Positions 49,483 to 62,545 of a DNA stretch of 64,000 nt are shown here, piece after piece. Position 1 is the first letter of the stretch. Every line of letters begins with the position of its first letter. The stretch comes from Taxillus chinensis (Eukaryota; Streptophyta; Magnoliopsida; Santalales; Loranthaceae), in assembly GCA_023512835.1 (NCBI GenBank), contig CM042092.1, positions 8,371,293 to 8,435,292 of the forward strand, read 5' to 3'. The position numbers and the translations under genes are program-made. The notes below the pieces were generated by a model. It worked only from the letters and a program-made list of their open reading frames with translations. It searched no databases and was not told the DNA's origin.

Positions 49483-51437
49483 ATGTCCGGTTCCTTCGAT
49501 CCCGACTACATGGTTGATCCATCACCGCCGGGATGCCTGTCCTTAGCCGCACCTCCGGCGAGCTCGGCCGCTGCCGGGGTCATTGCCGACAGTACCATGG
49601 AACTGGAGCCGGGATCACTTCAACAGCAACAACTGTTCCAGTACGGCATAGAACAACTCCACCGGGACTGGGCCGCAGCCGGCGCCGACATGGACATGCA
49701 AAACATGGGATTCAACCACCACTACCACTGCCAGCACCAACAATCGCAAGATGTCGAGGCCTTTCCGTCGCCAGAGCTGCTCGACCTTTTCGCTGGCGGC
49801 GTCTCCACAGCCGTGCCAGCCTCGACGGTCATGTACGGTTCGATGTTCCATTTCAACCTCCCGCTGCAGCCTCCACCGTTCCAGTCCTTATCGGCTGCCA
49901 TGGTTTCTGGCGAGACCTTCCTTGGAGGGACGGCAACGGCAGAGGGGGGAGTGGGCAGCGGAGGTCTACTTGGTAGCGGTGATTATGGGGACGAGGACGT
50001 GGATGTTAGTGGAGGAAGTTTTGATATTAATGAGGTTTTGGAGCTCAATAGGGAAGTTGTCTGCGACGCCAGTAAAGGGAAGAATCGGAAGAAGGCGCCC
50101 TCAGAGAAGCAAAGGAGAGTGCACCTCTCTGCCAACTACCAAATCTTGAGAGATATAGTCCCAAACCACACCAAGGTGCGGTGTCATATATTCAATGATG
50201 TTTGCGGTGAATGATTTTGTTATATTTCTTATTGGTATTTGCTGGTTTGTGCTGAATTGCTAGATGTGGACTGTAAGACATCACAATGCTCATGGTAGAG
50301 AGCGTTTGGATGATGCAGCATTAGTTCATTGTAGGGTGGAGATTGGAAGTGACGTCCTCCAGTTGAGCTTCAATGCTAAGTTTAGATGTGTTACTTCAAA
50401 CATTAATTTCATTTTTCTGAGAAAGATTTTGAGTAAGATTGCATAGTTCATTGGAGACTTATTTATGGGTTAAAGCTTTCATGCAAAGTCACATCGCTCA
50501 CTTCTGTTGATAACACGTTGATATGTTCTTAAAGCTCCCGTGATATTGCCTCATTCATTGAAGATTTGGTATTTTATAACTTATAAGTTTGTCTGTGATC
50601 ATGGAGCTCTTATTTTGCTCCCCTTATATATGGAGTGTGTGGTTCAACTGTTATACTTCAGTTATGTGTGGATGTTTGTTTCTAAATACTATTTCCTCCA
50701 CTAGTCCCGCTAAATATTGCCGGAGTACTTTGGGGTGCTCTATTTGATTGTATGTCTTCTTTCTAGCACTTTTGCCTCGCTCCTATGTGGCCACATACTC
50801 AAAACTGGACTCGTTTTATGTACACCCCCCCCCCCCCAAACTATAATGACTGTAGACTGATAGAGCATCTTTGCTGGACGATGCAATTGAGTACATCAAG
50901 GAACTTCACGGGACCGTGAATGAGTTCAAGATCCTGGTGGAGAAGAAGAGGTGCACGAGTGAGAGGAAACGGCACAAGGCGAGTGGCAGCAGCAGTGTTC
51001 TTGACAACATGGAGTCCAGTCCGAGTCCTCTGAGGAGCTCCTGGCTGCAGAGGAAGTCCAGGGAGACTGAAGTGGATGTCCGAATTGTTGAGGACGAGGT
51101 GACCATCAAGCTCATTCAGAGAAGGAAACCCAACTGCCTTGTCCGCATGTCAAAGATCCTAGAGGAGCTGCAGCTTGACCTCCACCATGTCGCAGGCGGC
51201 TGCATTGGCGATCACTATAGCTTTCTCTTCAACACCAAGGTGTGGGTTGCATTATGTTGTCATGTGATACATTGATCGGATTCATACCCCTAACCCCTTT
51301 TGCATTATTATACAGTTGTTCCTCCGTATTGATGATGTAGAATGGTGTTGCAGATATATGAAGGATCATGTGTCTACGCTAGTGAAATTGCCAACAAGGT
51401 CATTGAGGCTGCGGACTTTCATTCCATCGACTACTAG
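49483..51437 (+). CDS. bHLH transcription factor, bHLH10/89/91 (EAT1/TIP2-like) group
   Basis: Three exons, 49483-50175, 50856-51239 and 51354-51437 (phase 0 throughout), give 386 residues. The N-terminal half is a Gln/Gly/Pro-rich, acidic, probably activating region. The basic region is KKAPSEKQRRVHL with K204-E208-R212 in the E-box-reading positions. Helix-loop-helix residues continue ANYQILRDIVPNHTK, then across the intron TDRASLLDDAIEYIKEL. The C-terminus has the ACT-like end of this group: VDVRIVEDEVTIKLIQRR, LDLHHVAGG, DHYSFLFNTK, then IYEGSCVYASEIANKV. This C-terminal order (LQLDLHHVAGG..GxHYSFLFNTKI..GSCVYAS) is specific to Arabidopsis bHLH10/89/91 and rice EAT1/TIP2, which act in the anther tapetum downstream of DYT1/TDR-type factors. 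Role in this species is inferred from family. Introns are 680 and 114 bases. Confidence 0.9.
50825..50837. repeat. Poly-C run near the 3' end of bHLH intron 1
   Basis: Thirteen C bases lie 18 bases before the acceptor tgtag/ACTGAT, where the polypyrimidine tract would be expected. Length changes might affect splicing. That is inference. Confidence 0.7.
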
Positions 51438-52890
51438 CGCACCGCCAAGGCTCGGGAACTGATCGGAGAAGGCCATCCTACCACTACATATATAACTTCT
51501 ACCACTATCGATAATGGAAGTAGATATAATTAACAAGACAACTTGATGAAACAAGGGACAAAGTTTCTTTCCAGTGTACTCAATGGTTATGTTATGTTAC
51601 GTCAAATGGTTTATATTCGTAATTAAGGACACTGGTACATTCGATGGTCAATTATAATCCAAATGAGTTCAACCCAACTATGCATAATATTTCTCCTGTC
51701 TGTATTCCCCGATCATTTTATTTTGGTTGGATTAAAAGATTTTTATTTTTACTTTACTAGTTGGGATAAAATAAAAAATATGAGAAAATAAAAATTAAAC
51801 GCACGCAAAATTTTCTTATCTTGACGTAATTACTCGAGTATTTTTTATCACGAGACAAATAACGTGAGAACGTATCAACTCTTTCTCTTTCTTATTTCCC
51901 TTTTTATTCTAAAAATCATAACATTTTAATTCAAATTACCAAAATTCCATTTAAATCCATCAAAATACAAAAAAATCACCTCTTAGTGTCTCTAACTATA
52001 AGTTGAGCCTCATTATTAGCTCTTATCATGATCATTCTGATTTTCTTTATTTTGGTAGCTTTCTTCCCGTATGTTAGCTTTTGTGGGCATATAGTCCAAT
52101 CCAACAGTTTTTGAATCCCTTGAGCTTTTAGCCTCAGACGCTCACAAACATATGTTTTACGCAACAGGCTATAATATTTACTTCAAACGCGTCCTGAATG
52201 TCTTTAAATCACACAGTAACAACAGAAATATGCGCATAATTACAAGCCTCCTCTCTGTTAGACATTGGGCTTGATTTATGTTTGGTAATTATTTTCGTTT
52301 TTTATTTTAAAAAATAAATTATTTTCAAATGGAAAAAAAATGAAAACATTTTTTTACATGTTTTTGCATATGATTATGATTTGCTTCAATCGAGGACAAA
52401 ATAGAGGAATGTTGCATAAGGGAATTTTGACATTTACAACATAAGCTAGTGAATGATACACTTAGCGAGACTATATATCATGCATCTTTGCTAATACCAA
52501 TCGAAAACTATCTATCATCTTTACTCAAATATATACTAATCTCCCACTTAAAAATAAATTTTAAATTATCTTTATACTTATGATAACTTTTTCTGATTTA
52601 ATTATTTTTGAAAATAAATTAGAATCCTATACAATTCTAACCGTCTATAGTAATTGATTGATTTGATTAACAGATATTATCTCCATAAACATTAGTACTT
52701 TATTATCTAATTATCGGATAAAATAATAACGAAATCTCTATATGCTTGATTATTGGATGATATATGTTGATTTCTTGGCCAATTGCACTGCACTTTGATT
52801 GACGTTGTGCAATGCGTTCGTATCTTGATTGAATTTCTGCTAATAAATCTTTGCAAACTTTTGTTGTTACTGCTCCACACTCTATCCCAC
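51438..52890. other. Intergenic region between bHLH and FTSHI5
   Basis: The first 150-200 bases are likely bHLH 3' UTR. The rest is AT-rich without a recognisable gene, transposon end or RNA gene. Confidence 0.6.
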
Positions 52891-52893
52891 TCG

Positions 52894-52901
52894 TATATAA
52901 A
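52894..52901 (+). promoter_or_regulatory. TATA box of FTSHI5
   Basis: TATATAAA, preceded by ccactcg, lies 167 bases upstream of the FTSHI5 start codon. It predicts transcription starting at about 52925-52930, which leaves a leader of about 130 bases containing a short upstream ORF and a CA repeat. Confidence 0.55.
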
Positions 52902-52968
52902 ACCAGAATTTTCTGCAAGTGAAAAATTCAGCTCAACGTGGACATAGACATTTGTCATACTACATCGC

Positions 52969-52998
52969 ATGTATCTAATGTGTCAAACGACATTCTGA
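52969..52998 (+). other. Short upstream ORF in FTSHI5 leader
   Basis: ATG at 52969 opens a nine-codon frame (M-Y-L-M-C-Q-T-T-F) that ends at TGA 52996-52998, out of frame with and 62 bases before the main ATG. If transcription starts near 52925 this would be the first AUG in the mRNA and could lower translation of FTSHI5. No evidence of peptide function. Confidence 0.4.
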
Positions 52999-53007
52999 CG
53001 AATAAAC

Positions 53008-53010
<3 letters not shown>

Positions 53011-53039
<29 letters not shown>
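53011..53039. repeat. (CA)n microsatellite in FTSHI5 leader
   Basis: About 14 CA units end 21 bases before the FTSHI5 start codon. The frame is open through it, but no ATG precedes it in that frame, so it is treated as untranslated. Confidence 0.85.
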
Positions 53040-53044
<5 letters not shown>

Positions 53045-53060
53045 CTCTCCGACCCTGCGC

Positions 53061-56000
53061 ATGGCATCGGCCTCCATCTCTCCTCCTATTGCCACCATTC
53101 CCATTCCTCTGCTCTATCCACCACATCCCTTCTTCAACCCCTTCTCCGCTAGACGCCGTCGCATATCCCGCAGAGTCGCCGTCAAATCCGCCTCCAGGCC
53201 GTTCGACGATGCCCATCTCGCATCCTTCAATCTTCGACCCAGAAATGTCTTCCCAGGACCTCCCACAGCCCCAAAAACCCTAATCGACGAAGAAAAGGCG
53301 GCTGTTTCCACCTCGAATGTTGCGAATTTCGCGGCCCAACTATTTGGTGGCAGCGCTGTGCTTACCCTCATTGCCCGGCCCATTGTATTCGTGTTGTTTT
53401 GTGTCGCTTTAGGGTTTTTTCCAGCTGGAAAGTCGCGGCTGCGGGCCATTGCGGCTCCGCCGGCTGCGGCGTTGGGCGTGAGGGAGAGGGGGAAGGTTAA
53501 GGGAGCGAATTTTAGTGCGAAATCGAATTCCAAACAGTCAAATGTTTCGATTTACGGAGACCACGTTTACTCAGATTACACGAGGAAGTTGTTGGAGACC
53601 GTGTCGGGTTTGGTTAAGAGAGTGGAAGAAGTTAGGGACGGCAATGGGGATGTGGGTGATGTTGAGAGTACATTAAAGGAGGTTAGGTTGAAAAAGGAGG
53701 AGCTGATAGGCCAGATAATGAGTGGGCTTCACGCGGAATTGAAAGAGTTGAAGGGAGAAAAGCAGGAACTAGAAAGAAGCTCTGAGGCAATTATCGATTC
53801 GGCAGTGAAAATGAAGAGGGAAGAGGACCAGATGTTGACACTAGTGGCAAAAGGTGGTAACGCGGATGAAGCAAAAAAAGCAAAAGAGCAAATAGCAAAC
53901 CTGGAAGAGAATATGAATGCCAGTGACAAGGAATATAATGCAATATGGGAGAGGATCGGTGATATTGAGGATCAGATTTTGAGGAGGGAGACGATGGCTT
54001 TGAGTGTTGGAGTGAGGGAGCTTAGTTTTATTGCACGAGAATGTGAGCAATTGGTTGAAGGGGTTAGAAGGGAAGTGTGGCAGCGCCAGCGGACTATGAA
54101 AGGGTAAAGTTGCAGTTTATGTTAAAGATGCGGTTTATGAACTCATTTGTTTTAATTTCCAACTCATTTCTTGTCGACTTGAACACTGTAATTATTATTA
54201 CTTTTTAGTCATATGCATTGATGTTATCTTAAAATCAGCTGAAATCTTCAATTATTTAGGGTATCGTCTATGGTGAGATGACTTTGTAAATAATAGAACT
54301 ACGCAATGCGTCAATGCGTCATGGTATTCTTAGCTATACATATGTTTCACCAATGTTTCAAATTCAACTCATCAATGGTATCAATGGCTATACATATCTT
54401 TAGTTAAATTTCTCCTCCCTTTTGGTTGCATGGTATTCTATACCTCATTTTGAAAATTGCAATCAGTTTTAGAGGAAGCAAACCAAATATTATGACCTGA
54501 TGTTGGATTTGGTTGTGTCATGTGTGGCTCCAGTGTTCCAAGAAGCGTTTCTTCAAAACAATCTAAATCAGACATTCAGAAAGAACTGATGGCAGCCCAA
54601 AAAAATTATTGGGAACAGGTCATTCTGCCAAGTGTCTTGGAAGTTGAAGATCTTGGACCTCTCTTTGACAAAAGTTCTGGGGGGTTTGTTGCACGTATAA
54701 AACAAACCCTTAAAGACACTAGGGAACTTCAGAAAGACCTGGAAGCTGGCATAAGGAAAAAAATGAAAAGGTTTGGTGAAGAAAAGAAATTCGTTGTAAA
54801 CACACCAGCTGATGAGGTTGTCAAGGGTTTTCCTGAAGTTGATCTGAAGTGGATGTTTGGAAATAAAGAGGTCGTGGTTCCTAAAGCCATTGGCCTCCAT
54901 TTATTCCATGGATGGAAGAAGTGGCGTGAAGATGCAAAGGCAGAGCTGAAAAGGAATCTGCTCGGAAATGTGGAACTTCAAAAACAATATGTGGCTCAAA
55001 GACAGGTATCCATCGCCCTAGAGAAGAATACACTTATATTTCTGCTGATAATTAATTAATTAATTTTCGCACAAGAATAACAATGCTTTATTATGTTTTT
55101 GTAGAAAATTTGGAACTTGGAAATCTCAATTGACATTTCTGTGAAAAGTGTGGGTAAGGAATCTTGTAGATTATATGAACTAAAATGTTTTGTTATGTGA
55201 TGAACAACCGTTTTAGGAGCGCATCATTTTGGATCGGGATCGGGTGGTGTTGAACAGTCAATACAATGAAGGAAAGAAGCGATGGGAAATGGACCCAATT
55301 GCTGTTCCATATGCAGTGTCCAAAAACCTTGTAGATAATGCTCGAATTAGACATGATTGGGGTGCCATGTACATTGCTTTAAAGGGGGATAACAGAAAAT
55401 ATTATGTTGATATCAAGGTTATTTATTTATTGATTTCTGCTTCCAGTTCTAATAAAAATATACATTATGCTTTTAATGCTGGTAGTGAAATTTCAGGAAT
55501 TTGAAATGCTATTTGAAGATTTTGGAGGATTTGATGGCTTATATTTGAGAATGCTCGCCTCTCATATTCCTACTGCTGTTGAATTGATGTGGATCCCTTT
55601 ATCAGAGTTAAATTTTCAACAGCAATTGCTTTTGATAATGAGGTTTTCTCATCATTGTCTAAATGCAATATTGAAGATTGAAGTTGTGTCCAATGCGAGA
55701 GATTGGACTGTTGAGAAAATCAGAAATGCAAATGATGACATCATGGCGAAAATTGTTTTTCCTATTTTGGAGTTTATCATACCCTTGTCGGTATACATTC
55801 AGTCATAATATACAATCTGACAGTTCTTAAAATCAAACAGTTCTTAATTTACCTATGTATGTTCGCCCCTCTATTTGATGCATGTAGTATTTTCTTTCTT
55901 TATACAGCTGAGAATGCGGTTAGGGATGGCATGGCCCGATGAAGTTGATCTATCCATTGATTCAACATGGTACTTGCAATGGCAGTCTGAGGCAGAGGCG

Positions 56001-59000
56001 AGTTTTAGGTCCAGGAATAGTGATGATTTTCAGTGGGTTCCATGGGTTATAGTTTTTAGTTGCATATATGCTTTTGTCTTGTTTCAAGTGTTCCAATTTG
56101 CAAGGAGAAAAGTTCCAAAACTTCTTGGATATGGGCCTTTACGTCGAAATCCAAATTTGCAGAAGTTCCAGAGAGTGGTACAAATTTCTTATTCTTGCCT
56201 ATAAATTATTCAGTATCAAACCCGTTAGGAAAAAAACAGAAACATTTGGTTATCAAGATATACTTTTGATAGGCTGGTTATTAAGAGTTTTAACTGTTTG
56301 ACTGATGGATGATGGTACAAAATAGAGATCAATAATTGTTGCTAACATTAGAGGATGGCTGGAAACTCTTTCCTCAGTCACTATAATTTACAGTACTTTT
56401 TCTTGAGGTCACTAGTCTTTAATTTGTTCCACTTCGTCACCTAACTATTAATTTTGTTGCAATTTAGTACTTTTCTTGGACTGAATTCTCTCTAAAATAT
56501 GGGACCCAAATGAGGCATGGCAGGTGGGGGTCAAATTAAAAGTTCATTTGGGCAGATTTGTGAAAGTGATATTTTTTTTTTGACAGAAGCCTAGTGAACT
56601 ATGAGTGTCGGAGTTTAGATTATTGAAGCAAAATGTTTGAGGTGTAAATCATTAATAAGCCTTGTTTTGCATCATGAACAATTAATGATTTTTGAGGTAA
56701 TTTGGTTTCTTAAAGAATCAGTAATGATAATGCATAATTCAATCTTTGAAAAAAAATAAATCCATTAGACTCTCAGGTACAATATATGATTCAATTTTCA
56801 CTTCTGTTCTAGACAAAAACTATTCCTATGGTACTGTTGCATGAGATAGCACCATATGGTTTATTTTCTCGTGTGGAGCTTTTGTTGTGCCAGCTTAAAT
56901 CAGATGTTAATTCTGTGCTATCTTGCAGAAAAGTTACTTTACATATAGATCGAGAAGAATTGAAAGAACTAAAAAGGATGGCATTGATCCAATAAAAACC
57001 GCTTTTGAGAAAATGAAGGTATGGGCTTGATAAATGAACATTTTCCTTTCTGATGTAAAAATCTTTGAAGAGAACATTTTTCCACATACATGTTTATTTT
57101 GCAGAGGGTAAAAAATCCACCTATATGGTTGAGAGACTTTGCAAGCATCGAGTCTATGAGAGAGGAAATTAATGAGGTTGTGGCGTTTCTACGAAATCCT
57201 AGGGCTTTCCAAGAAATGGGAGCTCGTGCACCTCGGGTATTTTATTCTCCTGATATCACGTGGGGTGAAGACCCTTTATTAACTAGATAATGTCTACGTT
57301 TTGTTCGACACTTTTGCAAGTTTTTTTTAATGTATGGGCTAATATTTATTTCCTTATATAAAATTCACATATTGGCTGGCATAAACAGATATCATGTGGT
57401 GTCACATGGTGACACCAGTTTGGTGCCTTTCTTAATAAAATTCTTCTTTTGATTATAAAAAAATGTTTATTTCCTTAAAGTGAAAAATTTGATTCATATG
57501 TTAAGACAGATTTTTTCATTACGTTTCCTAGAGATACAGCCGGAATATGCATCTACTTCTTAAATTAGAAGTTGGTGATTAAAAATGTTGGAAGTCTTGC
57601 ATGTGGCAATAAGCAGTGCAATGTTATAAATACATTGGAGGAGCTACAAATAAAACATGTGCAACTAAATGTTGTTGCTTCTGTATCTAGCTGAGGTGTG
57701 GTTTTAATGACATGAAATAGTTTTCTTGTGAAAACAATGTCTGATGTCCACTTTGTTTTTTTTGTTGTTTTACCTATGCACTATAAATGTTTAGTTTTAG
57801 AATTGAGAAATTCTTTTTTTTTTTTTTTTTTTTTTGGCATTTGGTGGTCATGAGGTGCATAAAAGAGTCTGAAGAGCATGATAAAACTTAAAATACTATT
57901 TACCGTTGCTAATATTTAGTGTTTGTTTCTTTTTGGGGTATGCAGTTGCATATCTAATGTTTCGCTTTAGTCTTTGTGAACTTCATCCGAATCTAATGTT
58001 CTTTGATTGGAATGAGTTTATTAAGTGTTATAATTTAAGGATTTATTTAGTATGAATTTTGATTTATGTATTTTATTGGAATTCGTATTGAATTTTAATA
58101 TGAAAATAAATTTTATTTTGGTAGGAGAGAGAACATGTTTCAAGAAAAGTGTTTTTTTTTTAAATTGGGTCAAAAATTAAATAAAATAAAAAATTATAAT
58201 ATTATGAATCCATATAATAAAATAAAGAAAAAAAATAAAAAATTATTTAGGTCTTCTGATAAAATTGAGTTTAGATTTGAAAATAAAAAACAAATAAAAA
58301 TAATTTTTAAATAATTTAAATTCATCTGGCTTACCATTTTAAAAAGCAACAATGTTTTAAAAAAGAATATGGTGTTAACAAATATATCCGAATCTTATGT
58401 TTCTTTTCAGTCTTGGATTGACAGTGTGAGCTTCATCCAAATGTGATGTTTTTGATTGGAATGAGTTTTATTTTAGTTTTATTAAGTATTATAATTTAAG
58501 GAGTTCCAATTTTCAATGAATTTTGACTCAGTTTGTTATTCAAAGCTTCTGCCATTACATTGTTTCAGAATATTACTTTTGTTGCAACTTTATACCTTTG
58601 GGCTGCTATCCATTTGATGCAGTTTGTTCCTGCACTGTAGGGAGTTCTTATTGTAGGTGATAGAGGAACGGGAAAAACAACCCTGGCACTGGCTATTGCC
58701 GCAGAAGCTAAGGTGCCTGTTGTTGAAGTCAAAGCCCAAGAATTGGAGGCTGGACTTTGGGTTGGCCAGAGTGCATCCAATGTCCGGGAACTGTTTCAGA
58801 CAGCAAGGGATTTGGTTGTTCTCTATAGCCGTGCTATTTATATGTTTTTCAATTGTTTCATTGGAAATTTGTCTGTTCTTCAAACTCTTTGAGACTCATG
58901 CTTGTTTGTCTGAAGCGTGATTTAAGCCATGTTTGGTGGATCTTGTAAGAGATTTATTACTACTACTTAGTAATATCAGGAAATAGGATTGGAAAGAATT

Positions 59001-59882
59001 TAGAGGTGTAGTAAAAATAATTCTTGTTCTTATGTTCCCTAATTCTTGGACTCTCTTTATTGTAGGACTCTAATATATTCTATCATAAATATATGTGGTA
59101 TCAACCCTATATGGGTATGTGGTATGCAATCTCGTCATCATAATTTTCCCTCTAAGTGCAAACGGATTTTTCAGATATCAATGCCAAGGAATATTTAGAT
59201 GAAGTTTACATTATATGTAATCAAGTTCAATTTGAACCTCATCTAACTTTTCAAGGACTTCTAGGTGTAGGCAGGGAGTCTCCCCTTGAAACCCAAGGTT
59301 TGAGCATACTTGGGTATCAATTCATTCATGCAATTCTCAAAGAAAGTTGGGTGGCTGACGTTTTATATTTGGATATTTTTTTTGATCAATTTTTTATATG
59401 TTTCAATATAATACGTCACGTGTTTTGTGTATTTAGAATTGTTGATGTTTTGAATTACCCTTTTGACTGTAGTGATTTTCATGCAAGAAGAATTTGAAAT
59501 TTAAATTACAATGTCAACTTATCAAAAATTCTTCTATTTTAATAAAATTTCTTACTTATAAAAAAAAATCACTTCGACATCAATTGCTCCTATATATATA
59601 TTAGACTAATTGATTTAATTTATCAATGTCACTTACCTTTAACAGGTTCATTTTCATTTGTCTGGAACATATGACAGGCTCTTATTTGTGTCAAAGACAA
59701 ATGAACAAAATGCCTAGTAAATCTATGACTTCTCATCAATTTTCAATTTTCTATTTCTAGGCTCCTGTGATCTTATTTGTGGAAGATTTTGATCTTTTTG
59801 CTGGTGTTCGTGGCAAGTTTATTCACACCAAAAAGCAGGATCATGAAGCATTCATTAATCAATTTCTCGTGGAACTTGATGG
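53061..59882 (+). CDS. FTSHI5: FTSHI5, FtsH-like AAA protein of chloroplast import motor (partial)
   Basis: Nine exons visible: 53061-54103, 54534-55005, 55217-55417, 55497-55790, 55908-56177, 56929-57018, 57105-57236, 58641-58814, 59761-59882 (about 932 residues). The last ends in phase 2 at VELDG/. The C-terminal third, about 390 residues by comparison with Arabidopsis FTSHI5, must lie beyond the right edge. The N-terminus is Ser/Pro/Arg-rich like a plastid transit peptide. A hydrophobic segment spans about 97-121 (VLTLIARPIVFVLFCVALGF), then a long charged coiled-coil region (about 180-345), a second membrane segment about 714-733 (VIVFSCIYAFVLFQVFQF), and the AAA module with Walker A GDRGTGKTT (840-848) and a Walker B-like ILFVEDFD. 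FtsHi proteins lack a working zinc-protease site. They form, with Ycf2 and a plastid malate dehydrogenase, an ATP-driven motor on the inner envelope that pulls preproteins in. Start: first in-frame ATG. Confidence 0.92.
57370..57470 (+). mobile_element. LINE/SINE-like 3' tail
   Basis: The sequence gacaccagtttggtgccttt, then cttaataaaattcttctttt and gattataaaaaaa, resembles the 3' end at 36040-36080 (agcttggtgtctcc... gactataaaaaaa). A similar cttaataaaattcac...gtaaaaaaa end is seen at 24960-24997. Here it sits in the FTSHI5 intron 57237-58640. Only the tail is recognisable. Confidence 0.4.
57944..58504. repeat. AT-rich block between imperfect direct repeats
   Basis: A segment at about 57980-58042 (cttcatccgaatctaatgtt, ttgattggaatgagttt, ttataatttaagga) recurs at about 58430-58502 (cttcatccaaatgtgatgtt, ttgattggaatgagttt, ttataatttaagga). 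Between them is a very AT-rich stretch (58050-58340). This could be a duplication caused by an insertion, or a small element with direct terminal repeats. It lies within an FTSHI5 intron. Confidence 0.55.
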
Positions 59883-60014
59883 GTATGAATATCTTTTTTT
59901 TAAAAATAATAGACCACTAGTCTTTTCCTAAGTGAGTAGACATTGATGTTTGATTACTAAATGGAAAGTACTGTAGGGATCCTATGTGTAGGCCAGGCTT
60001 GATTAGATTATGGT

Positions 60015-62498
60015 TTGCTACAATCTATATATAAAAAATAGAAAACAATTGGGAAAAAATATTTCTTCTAATTGTACATGAAATGATTACATCGTACATA
60101 TATAAAGGATAAAGAATACCTAACTAGGTAAAAAATTAATTTAGGTAGTCTAATTTATAACTAATTATAGCTGATATTCTACTAAGATTACTGCTAATAT
60201 AAAATTTTATTTCAACTCAACTATCTCCCTCAATTTGGTGCGTAGATATCACACATGTTCAACTTAGACAATGATATATGAAAAGGAACATTAGTAACAG
60301 AATGAGTCATTATATCAGTTAGTTGATCTGTTCTCTTAATGTAGGAAACCTTTATTACACTGAATTTAAATTATCCCTGATGTAATTCTTATTGAGTTTA
60401 ATATACTTGATTAGATTGTAATATACTGAATTATTAGCTATTTTAATCTTGTCTTATCACAAAAGAGCATCATAAGGTTTTAAGGGTCATAATTGAGATT
60501 TACGTATTCAAGTAAGTTTTTTAGTAGCATGATGAAGTGCTCAATATTTAATGTTTTTTACTTTTCTAAGTCATCAAATTACCACTCACAAATGACATAT
60601 ATTTGAAAGCAAACTTTTAATCAATTTGGATCCAATGTATCCCATAATATTTAGGTTGTTATGTTTGGAAAAAATAATACCTTTACCTTGAGAGAACTTT
60701 AGATACGCTAGAATAGAGTTCACATCACTCATGTGTGGTTCACTCAGATTATGCATGAATTGACTCACAACATTAATTGCATTTGATATGTTAGGTTTGT
60801 TATGAGTTAGATCAATTATCTCACTTGCCTTTGATAGCTCTCATTGTTCGTATAATGAGATTCACACATTATAATAGTCGAATCCTTTATCAATACTCCG
60901 TCTTATGTGCTCACAAAATTGAACTTTAATAGACACATAATATTTATATGTAAGAGGATAGAAACATTTATAGCTTTTTGAGGTTTAGAGTAACCTAAAA
61001 ACACACATTTGAGAGCATGAGGGTCAAGTTTATCTCGATAGAGTTAGTTTACATGAACATAATGCACACAACCAAAAATCTTAGGGCAAATATTAATAAG
61101 TGGATGGATGTTGTGGCAGCATGATAACATCTTCCAAGGGATTTGATAGTCATTGATACGAGCAGACATTCAATTGATAAGATAAATAATAATCACGATA
61201 GCATTAGCCCAAAAACGTTTAGGAACTTTCATAGTAAAACACAAATCTTAAGCTATCTCGAGATGTTGGTTTTTATGTTCTATTATGCCATTTTGTTATG
61301 GTGTCTGAAAACATGTTGCCTGATCTAGGATTTCATGTTGTTTAAATAAATTAGCCAAAGGTTGATGTGCAAACTCACGACCGTTGTCAGAATGAAACAC
61401 ATGAATTGAGGCATGAAACTAAGTGATCATCATTTGATAGAATTGAGGAGTGACATTGATAACATAACAATGAGTAAAATAAAAAGTTACAAAACAATTA
61501 AGATAGTTTAGTAATTTGGCTAATAAAGAAGGTTATTTGAGAGATTGAGAGTAAAACCGAAGACATGAAAAATGTGGGTAAGAGTAAGACGTTTCTAGTT
61601 CCGATAATAAGCATAGGAGTCCCATTAACAACCTGAACACACTGAGAAAACCCAAAATCTATAACGTGTTGCTAGTAGAGCAAAGTAAAATCAATTGAAA
61701 AACACCCTCCTAGAACATGTGAGCCACATGAGAAACAAAGGATAAAAGACTGTTATTTGATATAGCCGTTGGATATTTTCAATTTCTCCAAACTTAGCTC
61801 TAACTTGTGAATGTCAATTCAACGCGAACAAAGAAATCACATAAACCAAACGGGCTAATAACTGTGTCTGTGACACCTGTCACTATGTAATGCTAAATAA
61901 ATGGAGGTGTTGACTGTCAAAGCCTCTAGCACATTGACTCCAAAGTAGATCTTTGGGAAAAAGGCCACTACTTTTAAAACACAACTTGCAGAGGTGTACG
62001 GTGGCACTGATGTCGACAGGGACAACGACTGTGTTGGCTGACAACGAAGAGAACAACAAGACTTGCGTTCAATAGCTGCAAGATGTTTTCTTCTGCTAAT
62101 AGCTCGTCAATTGGAGGGGTAGGCATACGATGGTGCGTTGATGGCGGCAGAGCAGCGGGCGATGGAGGCAATGACAGCAACGGACAAGGCAATGATGATG
62201 GCGAGAGTAGAGAGCTAGAGAATATATGAGACTCTCGCTTGATTTAGAATTCACACATGACAATGCTCAACACTTGCATTGTCGAGCAGTGATGTAGGCG
62301 CTACAAATAGCAGTGGTGTGACAGGCGGCGATGTCAAGAGAAGAACAATAATACCCGCACAATGGAAGAACTAAAGCTCTTGCAGGGGGTGATAATAGCT
62401 TCTTCGAGTTAGGGTTAGGCTTTGATACCAAGTAGAAAATAAAAAATAGTAGAGAAAAATAACTCTTTTTTCTTATTCCTTGATATATTACAATACTC

Positions 62499-62545
<47 letters not shown>

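Noticed and set aside
52938..53060. In-frame N-terminal extension of FTSHI5 encoding a Thr-His repeat
   Set aside because: The extension would have to begin at GTG. No ATG precedes 53061 in that frame, and the repeat is the CA microsatellite.
59156..59497. 113-residue open frame in FTSHI5 intron 8
   Set aside because: No recognisable domain. It lies between well-supported exons and ends in an A/T-rich LINE-like tail. Probably repeat DNA.
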